DNA of 11,674 bases, taken from assembly GCA_027488055.1 (NCBI GenBank), contig JAIYCK010000396.1:1-11674 (forward strand), in the 5' to 3' direction. Under the pieces are notes generated by a model, which was given only the letters and a program-made list of their open reading frames with translations, was not told the DNA's origin and ran no database searches. A program made the position numbers and the translations under genes. This document shows positions 5,704 to 11,674 of the stretch, piece after piece; position 1 is the stretch's first letter; each line of letters begins with the position of its first letter. Source of the DNA: Flavobacteriales bacterium. Lineage in GTDB: Bacteria > Bacteroidota > Bacteroidia > Flavobacteriales_D > Sanyastnellaceae.

Positions 5704-7071
5704 ATGATCAAAAAAATTCCCGATTCACTCGTCATTGTTTTCTTTATCATGGTGCTGATCACCGGGCTTTCCTGGGTCATACCAGCTGGCGCTTTTGACC
5801 GTACTACTTTGCATGAGCGCACAGTAGTGGTGGCAGGAAGCTACCACGCTGTGCCAGCCACTCCCTTGAATTTTTGGGATTTAATGCAAGCACCATTCAG
5901 CGGATTCACCGAAGCCGCGCGCATCATTGGATTTGTGCTTTTAGTTGGTGGAGCATTTGGATTAGTCATGGCTACTGGAGCCATTGATGCCGGGCTCATG
6001 CGGTTGCTTCAGTTAGCAGGCAAAAGACCAGGTGCTCGGTTGGGTATTTGTGCCTTGCTTATGGTGCTATTTGGACTTTGTGGCTTCACTTTCGGTATGA
6101 GCGAAGAATCACTCGTGTTTGTGCTTATCACGCTGCCCATGGCTCGAGCTATGGGCTTTGATCCCATTGTAGGCATTGCCATTCCTTTTGTAAGCAGCGG
6201 TATCGGCGGAGCAGCGGCGGCATACAACCCTTTTGGGGTAGGCGTTGCGTTGCAAATCGCCGAATTGAATTTCCCAAGTGAGGTGGGCATGCGATTGGGT
6301 GCATGTGCTTTATTGTTGGGTGTCTGCATATTCTACACTTTGCGTTACGCGAAGCGCCTTGCTGTTGGAACAGGTCAGTCTTGGGAGGTCTATGACGCCA
6401 AATCCTCTGCTGTTGTCGCCACGCATTCCTTTGATCGCACGAATCAATGGATCGTAGTCCTGTTTGTCGCAACCCTGGTTTTCATCCCCATTGGTGCTAA
6501 ACAATGGGATTGGGACATTCCTCAAATCGGGGCTGTTTTCTTAATCATGGGGCTTTTGGCTTCCTTTCTAAAGCGTATGCGGACGCAAGCGATTGTAGAT
6601 CATTTTACCATTGGAGCGAAAGGCATGATATCCGCGGCACTCATCATTTGCCTTTCTCGCGGTGTGCTCGTGTTGGCCAGAGATGGGCAAATCATCGACA
6701 CAATTCTTTTCCACCTCAGTCAAAGTATTCAACATTTGCCAAGTTGGCTAAGCATTCAAATCATGTTCCTAGTTCAAGGGCTGATCAACTTTTTCATCCC
6801 TTCGGGATCAGGCCAAGCGGCTATCACCATGCCTGTGATGGTGCCCTTAGCTGACTTGATTGGAATATCGCGACAAGGTGCCGTAATGGCCTTTCAACTT
6901 GCCGCGGGGTTGTTTGACCTGATTATCCCCACAAGTGCTGTAACAATGGGGGTGCTCTCATTGGCTGGAATTCCTTTTGCCAACTGGTTCAAATGGATGG
7001 GCAAATTAACCCTTCTATTAATGCTGTGTTGCATGGTGATACTCGGATTGCTTACCTTCACATCCATCTAA
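5704..7071 (+). CDS. YfcC/DcuC-family membrane transporter
   Basis: A 455-residue integral membrane protein with about 11-12 hydrophobic segments, in the YfcC branch of the C4-dicarboxylate anaerobic carrier superfamily, whose members carry dicarboxylates or basic amino acids. Hallmarks are FGLCGFTFGMSEESLVFV, the re-entrant-loop-like SGIGGAAAAYNPFGVGVA and the C-terminal FFIPSGSGQAAITMPVM at 363-379, followed by RQGAVMAFQL and LIIPTSA at 406-412. From memory, most relatives read FGDGFxNxxxPTSG where this one has LAAGLFDLIIPTSA, so substrate cannot be inferred. The ATG lies 7 bp after the glycosyltransferase stop with AGAGG immediately before it, closer than ideal for ribosome binding. Operon membership is inferred from spacing; a functional tie to polysaccharide synthesis is not evident. 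Confidence 0.9.
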   Translation: MIKKIPDSLVIVFFIMVLITGLSWVIPAGAFDRTTLHERTVVVAGSYHAVPATPLNFWDLMQAPFSGFTEAARIIGFVLLVGGAFGLVMATGAIDAGLMRLLQLAGKRPGARLGICALLMVLFGLCGFTFGMSEESLVFVLITLPMARAMGFDPIVGIAIPFVSSGIGGAAAAYNPFGVGVALQIAELNFPSEVGMRLGACALLLGVCIFYTLRYAKRLAVGTGQSWEVYDAKSSAVVATHSFDRTNQWIVVLFVATLVFIPIGAKQWDWDIPQIGAVFLIMGLLASFLKRMRTQAIVDHFTIGAKGMISAALIICLSRGVLVLARDGQIIDTILFHLSQSIQHLPSWLSIQIMFLVQGLINFFIPSGSGQAAITMPVMVPLADLIGISRQGAVMAFQLAAGLFDLIIPTSAVTMGVLSLAGIPFANWFKWMGKLTLLLMLCCMVILGLLTFTSI

Positions 7072-7088
7072 CCGAACGATTGCTCGGT
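7071..7088. terminator. Weak hairpin between convergent genes, possible terminator
   Basis: ACCGA (7071-7075) and TCGGT (7084-7088) pair across an 8-nt loop in the 18-bp gap between the convergent transporter and rlmF stop codons. The plus-strand side continues ATTATTCTTC, which is U-rich but interrupted. The stem is short, so the call rests mostly on location. Confidence 0.3.
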
Positions 7089-7089
7089 A

Positions 7090-8013
7090 TTATTCTTCAC
7101 CCCCGAGCATCTGCTTCTTCCATTGCCATTCGCTTCGCTCATGGATATTCTGATAGGTCCATGCCAATATGCGTGAACGCTTATTGCCTTGATACATGTC
7201 GATTACTCTGTAGTCCGCTGGATTCATAGATTTCAGCTTAGCGGTTAAATACCGGAGATGATCTTCCTTCGATACCAACACAGTGAACCACAACACCTGT
7301 CTGAAGTAGCGGCGGCTCTCTTGCATAAACCGATGAATGAATTGTTTTTCCCCGCCCGGTGTAACAAGCTCATGCTCCATGCCTTCAAAGTTCTGTTTGA
7401 ATTGACCACCACTTTGTAGATTATCAACTTTGCGTTTGGTGGCAGCAAGGGCTTCTTTCATAGAAGAATGAAATGGTGGATTGCACACAATGGCATCAAA
7501 CAAATCATGCTTGCGAATGATGCCATAGAAAATGAGATCTTTTCGATCTTGCAAACGCAATCTCACTTGCTCAGACAATCCGTTGGCGACCAGAATATCA
7601 GAAGTAGAATTGAGTGCTTTCTGATCGATGTCAGAGCCTACCCAGCTCCATTGGTATTCTTTATGACCGATGATCGGATAAATTCCTGAGGCTCCAATTC
7701 CCACGTCCAAACATTTGATAGTTGGGCCATTCGGGGTTTGGCCACCTTCTGCCAATAAGTCGGCTACATGATGGATATAGTCGGCTCTGCCCGGAACTGG
7801 CGGACACAAATAACCTGGTGCAAAGTCCCAAGAACTCACACCGTAGTATTTCAACATAAGTGCTTTGTTCAAAGCTGTAACAGCCCCAGGTTCCGCAAAT
7901 TGTAGCGTTTCTCCCGCTTTTTCATGCTGAATAATCCACTGCTCCAATTCGGGATAAATCACTCTTAATTCTTGTAGTTCATACCTTCCTTGGTATTTAT
8001 TTCTAGGATGCAT
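7090..8013 (-). CDS. rlmF: 23S rRNA (adenine-1618-N6)-methyltransferase
   Basis: RlmF (YbiN family) uses S-adenosylmethionine to methylate N6 of A1618 in 23S rRNA. With this start it has 307 residues; E. coli RlmF is 308. In the numbering of the longer 319-residue form starting at 8049, landmarks are HPRNKYQGRY at 14-23, the family signature LCPPVPGRADYIHH at 81-94, SAM-binding LDVGIGAS at 114-121, and the amino-methyltransferase motif NPPFH at 190-194, then WFTVLVS and the C-terminal QGNKRSRILAWT. I prefer ATG 8013 because GAAGG lies 4 nt upstream, the conserved region begins at the next codon, and the predicted promoter at 8054-8082 would start transcription almost on the ATG at 8049. The longer start remains possible as a leaderless message. 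It converges on the transporter gene. Confidence 0.93.
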   Translation of the reverse strand: MHPRNKYQGRYELQELRVIYPELEQWIIQHEKAGETLQFAEPGAVTALNKALMLKYYGVSSWDFAPGYLCPPVPGRADYIHHVADLLAEGGQTPNGPTIKCLDVGIGASGIYPIIGHKEYQWSWVGSDIDQKALNSTSDILVANGLSEQVRLRLQDRKDLIFYGIIRKHDLFDAIVCNPPFHSSMKEALAATKRKVDNLQSGGQFKQNFEGMEHELVTPGGEKQFIHRFMQESRRYFRQVLWFTVLVSKEDHLRYLTAKLKSMNPADYRVIDMYQGNKRSRILAWTYQNIHERSEWQWKKQMLGGEE

Positions 8014-8053
8014 GCTACCTTCATTGACAGCCGATACGGGATTACTCATGATG

Positions 8054-8082
8054 CAAAGGTAACACCTTATGTGAATGTCAAA
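8054..8082 (-). promoter_or_regulatory. Bacteroidota-type promoter for rlmF, overlapping a terminator U-tract
   Basis: On the minus strand, TTTG (8082-8079) is followed after 17 nt by TACCTTTG (8061-8054), a perfect TAnnTTTG box. The expected start of transcription is about 8047-8050. The TTTG element is the last part of the T-run of the preceding gene's terminator, so one stretch serves both functions. Confidence 0.6.
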
Positions 8083-8113
8083 AAAAAACGGCGGAAAACC
8101 ATGCTTTCCGCCG
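8080..8113 (-). terminator. Strong rho-independent terminator of the giant repeat-protein gene
   Basis: On the minus strand, CGGCGGAAA (8113-8105) pairs perfectly with TTTCCGCCG (8097-8089) across a 7-nt loop, and A-T pairs extend the stem further. Nine consecutive T residues (8088-8080) follow. The hairpin begins 25 bp after the stop of the T9SS-cargo gene. It is a textbook intrinsic terminator. Confidence 0.95.
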
Positions 8114-8138
8114 TTGGTATCTCTGAATTTTAATGAAA

Positions 8139-11100
8139 TTATTTCATCATCACTACTTTTTGCATGACCTGTTCTTGACCATTCGACCAGCGCACTAGAT
8201 ACATGCTATCATTGAATCCTGCGCAGTTCAATTCAAAAGTGTGGCGTTGACCAGCAATCATTTCTTGGGTATACAAATTAGTGACCTTGCGACCTCCCAT
8301 ATCGAATACCTCCAAATTCCATCGGCCTTCCGCAGAAGCCAAAACACTTATGTTCAAATGATGACGATCACTATTCAACACCGTGATTTGCGGACCTGAA
8401 GCCAATCCTGGAGTTGTATTCCTGAAAATCGTTTGAACATGGCACGTTTGGTTTCCTGCACAATCAGTAGCACACCATTCACGCGTAACATTTACGCAAG
8501 TGCCTATGAAACTTGACTCTTCATACACCACCTCCACTTCGCCATCGCATAGATCCAGCGCGGTGATGACTGGTGCAGCAGGAAGTTCAGCCCCACAGGG
8601 CACGAATACATTTGAAGGACTGGCACTCAATACTGGACCTGTGGTATCTGTAATGTAGGTAGTATGTGAAACTGTCGTTTCGTTGTTGCAAGCGTCACTG
8701 GCTACCCACGTGCGCACAAACATGGATCCGCAGCCTGTTGCAGTTGGCACCGTCACAGCCGACATCGATAAGGTTGGCTCCGCATCACATATATCAAATG
8801 CCACAGCATTAATAGATGGTACTGCATCGCCACATTCGATATACGATTCACTTGGCACTCCTAAAATTTCTGGCGCTGTTAGATCTTGGACAGTGATGGT
8901 CCATGTTTGAACCGTCTCATTGCCGCATGCGTCGGTCAGTGTGTAATTGCGCAAAATCAAGTATTCATTGGCACAACTGCCCGGCTCTTGTGTTTGTGCC
9001 ATTTCGATCGATGGATTGCTGCAGTTGTCGCCAAAGGTGATCAATGCTGTCTCAGGAGCAGGTATCGAGGCACAATCAGCACTCACATCGGACGGGAACG
9101 CATTGAAATATGGAGCCGTAGTGTCATTCAAGGTGATCAACTGCTCAGCTTCTTGCGCATTGCCGCACGCATCTGTAGCCAAATAAGTCCTTTGAATCTG
9201 ACCTGAACATCCAGATCCAATGAGATCATCCGAATAAGTAACACCTATGCTACTGCATTCATCAAACGCTGTAGCGAACACACCATTGCTTTGCGTGCAA
9301 GACACTTCGATAAGTGGATTGAAATCAAAAAACACGGGAGCTTGCGTGTCCTGCACAGTGATCAATTGGATATGTTCCGAAGTATTGCCACATGCATCGG
9401 TCAACGTATACGTTCGCTCCAATTGGTAGTTGCTATTGCAGATACCTGGAATCACGGTTTCATTAGTCATATTGGCCACTAGTACACCTTGACAGTCATC
9501 CATACCAAGTACCAGGGAAGGTGTAGGTATAATTTCAGTACACTCCAGTACGAGATTTTGCGGAGGATCAACAAAGGCAGGGGCTGACTCATCCACGAAA
9601 TTGACATACTGTATATGCGTAGCAAGGTTGCCACAGTCGTCAAAAGCATACCATGTGCGCTCAATTTGATAGCCACAACCCAAGTCATTGACTTGTTCAC
9701 TAAATTCAAGATATGCACTTCCACAACCATCTCCTGCAGAAATCACAGGTTCTGGTTCGATTGCACCGCAGGCGAGGGTGACATCCGCGGGCACTTGATC
9801 AAAAGTGGGGCCGTCCAAATCTTGAACTTCCAAAATTACAAAAGCGCTCGACGTGTTGCCGCAACCATCCGTTGCAAGCCAACTGAAAAGCACATCGTAA
9901 CTTCCACCACACAAGAAGGTGGTATCGGCGTCCCATGTAACATCTACTGCAGAGCAGTTATCCGAAAACGTTACATACGAAATATCGATGAATGGCGCCT
10001 CTTCACAAGTGCCACTTACCAAATCGATAAAATTATTCGCTGCAGGTGCTGTATTGTCTTGTATTGACACCACTTGCTCCGCTACGGCTGAATTTCCGCA
10101 ACCATCGGTCGCAATAAAAGTCCGCACGTAACTTCCACTGCAGGTAGGTTCTCCCTGTATGATTTGTATGTTCACCAACGAACATTCGTCTTCTGCAATT
10201 GGATCTTCTAGGACAAATTCCTCACCGCAGGCGCCCACATAGTCCTCTGGCACATACGTAAAGACAGGTGCGTCCTCATCAGTATATGTGATTTCCTGCG
10301 TTGCTATGGAAGTATTTCCGCACTCATCTGTGGCAGTCCAAACGCGAACGAAAATGTTTCCACATTCAAGCTGCGTAGTTTTGGCGTGCAGACTGATATT
10401 GATATTCTCTGGGTCGCTGCAATTGTCGATCGCCGTGATCGATGCTTCGGCAGGAGTCTCTCCGCACGACAATACCTCATTGGCTGGAACTCCGAAGATT
10501 TCAGGACCTGTCTCGTCAATCACAAAAATTTGCTGTGTATAGCTTGACTGGTTGCCACAACCATCCGTCAGTCTCCACACACGATAGATTAATTGATTGC
10601 TAGGACAATCGAGTTCAAACGCTTCATCTGCCACCGTCAAAGTCACTGAAGAGCAATTCTCTGTGTATGTAATTTGATCAATCGTTGCTTCAGGTAATGC
10701 ATTGCAGCCGTCCACAGTCAGGTCATTTGGCACCGATATAAATACGGGTGCGTCCAAGTCCAACACGGTATAGTTCGTCTGGGCGGTGGTCACATTTCCA
10801 CACCCGTCTGTAGCTGTCCAATTCCTTACAAAGCTACCCGAACAATCTTCGAGGAAGTCATCTTCGAATGTGACTTCCACTACGGAACAATCATCTGCCG
10901 CAGTTGCAACTGGAAGATCGCCAAGATCTGCATCATAGGATTCGCACGAAATCACATCCGATTCAGGAACGAAAGTGAAGTATGGCGCCACAACATCCTC
11001 TATGGTGATATTCTGAACCGCTGTCACGGCATTGCCACAATCATCCGTGGCTGTCCACGTGCGTTGGAATATGTAACCACAGTCCAACTCTACAGTGGAT

Positions 11101-11674
11101 GCCGAAATACTCACCTCCACGTTCGGATCGCACTCGTCCGTTGCGAACACTTGTGCATCGACAATTGGATCTCCGCATTGGATGGTCATGTCAGCAGGCA
11201 CGCCCACTAAGACGGGAGCTGTAGTATCTACCACATCAATGATCCAATTTTGGGTTTGTGTATTGCCCGCTTCATCTGAAAGTATCCAAGTCCGCACGAT
11301 TTGATAATTCGAACTACAATTGTCCGACGCATCGATTATTTGCTCCTCAAATTCCACTGTCACTGTGCCACAATTGTCCGCGTATTCCACGACAGCAGAC
11401 TCTGCGCCTGGGACTTGATCACAATTGACTTGGACATTGTTAGGGAATGTCGTGAAATAAGGCGAAGTCGCATCAATAAGTTCTACATCGAATGAACATT
11501 CGGTTTGATTGCCTGCATCGTCAGTTGCCATCAACATGACTGTCACCATAGCCAATCCATTGATTGTGGTTCCGGGAGCAGGTATTTGGGTTACATTCAC
11601 GTCTGAGGAACATCCATCCGTTGCGCTCGCTAAGCCCGTATAATTGGGGAGAATGACAGCGCACGTTTCATTTA
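8139..11674 (-). CDS. Giant HYR-like repeat protein with T9SS sorting domain (partial, 5' end outside window)
   Basis: At least 1177 residues are visible and the frame is open through the window edge, so the GTG at 11600 is internal and the signal peptide lies upstream. The protein is a tandem array of about 14 Ig-fold HYR-like units of 75-82 residues, each closing on a TDxCGN-type signature followed by a beta strand and a D-x-x-A/G-P linker. Ten central units have the form DxCGN with about four Cys each, suggesting disulfide bonding after export. The last 80 or so residues (about 8142-8390) form a T9SS C-terminal sorting domain: ITVLNSD, GRWNLEVFDMGGRKV, YLVRWSNG, and a basic end KVVMMK. T9SS carries such cargo across the outer membrane, where the sorting domain is cleaved and the protein anchored or released. 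An adhesin or matrix role is inferred. No catalytic domain is visible here. Confidence 0.95.
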   Translation of the reverse strand, partial: NETCAVILPNYTGLASATDGCSSDVNVTQIPAPGTTINGLAMVTVMLMATDDAGNQTECSFDVELIDATSPYFTTFPNNVQVNCDQVPGAESAVVEYADNCGTVTVEFEEQIIDASDNCSSNYQIVRTWILSDEAGNTQTQNWIIDVVDTTAPVLVGVPADMTIQCGDPIVDAQVFATDECDPNVEVSISASTVELDCGYIFQRTWTATDDCGNAVTAVQNITIEDVVAPYFTFVPESDVISCESYDADLGDLPVATAADDCSVVEVTFEDDFLEDCSGSFVRNWTATDGCGNVTTAQTNYTVLDLDAPVFISVPNDLTVDGCNALPEATIDQITYTENCSSVTLTVADEAFELDCPSNQLIYRVWRLTDGCGNQSSYTQQIFVIDETGPEIFGVPANEVLSCGETPAEASITAIDNCSDPENINISLHAKTTQLECGNIFVRVWTATDECGNTSIATQEITYTDEDAPVFTYVPEDYVGACGEEFVLEDPIAEDECSLVNIQIIQGEPTCSGSYVRTFIATDGCGNSAVAEQVVSIQDNTAPAANNFIDLVSGTCEEAPFIDISYVTFSDNCSAVDVTWDADTTFLCGGSYDVLFSWLATDGCGNTSSAFVILEVQDLDGPTFDQVPADVTLACGAIEPEPVISAGDGCGSAYLEFSEQVNDLGCGYQIERTWYAFDDCGNLATHIQYVNFVDESAPAFVDPPQNLVLECTEIIPTPSLVLGMDDCQGVLVANMTNETVIPGICNSNYQLERTYTLTDACGNTSEHIQLITVQDTQAPVFFDFNPLIEVSCTQSNGVFATAFDECSSIGVTYSDDLIGSGCSGQIQRTYLATDACGNAQEAEQLITLNDTTAPYFNAFPSDVSADCASIPAPETALITFGDNCSNPSIEMAQTQEPGSCANEYLILRNYTLTDACGNETVQTWTITVQDLTAPEILGVPSESYIECGDAVPSINAVAFDICDAEPTLSMSAVTVPTATGCGSMFVRTWVASDACNNETTVSHTTYITDTTGPVLSASPSNVFVPCGAELPAAPVITALDLCDGEVEVVYEESSFIGTCVNVTREWCATDCAGNQTCHVQTIFRNTTPGLASGPQITVLNSDRHHLNISVLASAEGRWNLEVFDMGGRKVTNLYTQEMIAGQRHTFELNCAGFNDSMYLVRWSNGQEQVMQKVVMMK
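8420..11674 (-). repeat. Tandem HYR-like protein repeats encoded at about 220-247 bp spacing
   Basis: About fourteen repeat units follow one another within the cargo gene. In the plus strand the TDxCGN signature recurs near 8921, 9160, 9387, 9628, 9858, 10096, 10316, 10552, 10799 and 11034. Units are clearly homologous as protein but differ strongly in DNA, so the array is old and diverged rather than recently amplified. The first visible unit (CAVILPNYTG through DDAGNQTECSF) has classical HYR form, the central ones the Cys-rich form, and the last reads TDCAGNQTC. Confidence 0.88.

Noticed and set aside
6009..6525. Overlapping minus-strand open frames of about 70-107 codons inside the transporter gene
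   Set aside because: The sense frame has strong family motifs and membrane segments. The antisense products are Pro/Ala/Arg-rich shadows without recognisable motifs.
8133..8147. Near-perfect palindrome ATGAAAT-T-ATTTCAT over the stop codon of the giant gene
   Set aside because: It arises from the codons for Met-Met-Lys plus the stop in AT-rich DNA, has a one-base loop, and a far stronger terminator lies just downstream.
8683..10542. Several plus-strand open frames of 60-150 codons opposite the giant gene
   Set aside because: They are antisense shadows of the Cys-rich repeat frame: they recur in phase with the repeats, have no family motifs and no promoter or ribosome site.
8420..11674. Regular repeats about 235 bp apart, as might suggest a CRISPR-like or satellite array
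   Set aside because: The periodicity is that of protein domains in an uninterrupted reading frame. Units are diverged at DNA level and there are no short identical repeats with unique spacers.

Overview
The window looks like ordinary chromosomal DNA from a gliding-type member of the Bacteroidota, most likely Flavobacteriia-like. Three independent signs support this. There is a gliding-motility ABC ATPase (GldA). There is a very large secreted repeat protein ending in a type IX secretion (T9SS) C-terminal sorting domain. Several promoters also match the Bacteroidota-specific TTG...TAnnTTTG pattern rather than the E. coli sigma-70 pattern, and most starts lack a strong Shine-Dalgarno sequence. 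No transposase, phage gene, CRISPR array, integrase or toxin-antitoxin pair is visible.

Layout, left to right. The 3' end of polA (DNA polymerase I) enters on the plus strand and meets a minus-strand gene for an exported coiled-coil protein of unknown function, with a short perfect hairpin between them. Next, all on the minus strand and listed in map order (opposite to transcription), are a tRNA with a CAU anticodon (with its own promoter, leader hairpin and strong terminator), a lipoprotein of unknown function, folA (dihydrofolate reductase) and gldA. gldA and folA are one nucleotide apart and probably translationally coupled. A 208-bp divergent intergenic region follows. A compact plus-strand operon then encodes a WcaF-like acetyltransferase, a family 2 glycosyltransferase and a YfcC/DcuC-type carboxylate or basic amino acid transporter, with gaps of 10 and 7 nt. 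The first two suit surface polysaccharide synthesis; the transporter is an unexpected third member. rlmF (23S rRNA m6A1618 methyltransferase) converges on this operon from the minus strand. The last 3.5 kb is one open frame, still open at the window edge, encoding tandem HYR-like cysteine-rich Ig-fold repeats and a T9SS sorting domain, followed by a textbook terminator.

Functionally the window mixes housekeeping (polA, tRNA, folA, rlmF) with cell-surface biology (gldA, polysaccharide enzymes, lipoprotein, T9SS cargo). I do not see a convincing new multi-gene system. The points most worth a second look are the decoding identity of the CAU tRNA, the hairpin occupying its predicted leader, a promoter whose upstream box is made from the U-tract of a neighbouring terminator, and the architecture of the giant repeat protein.
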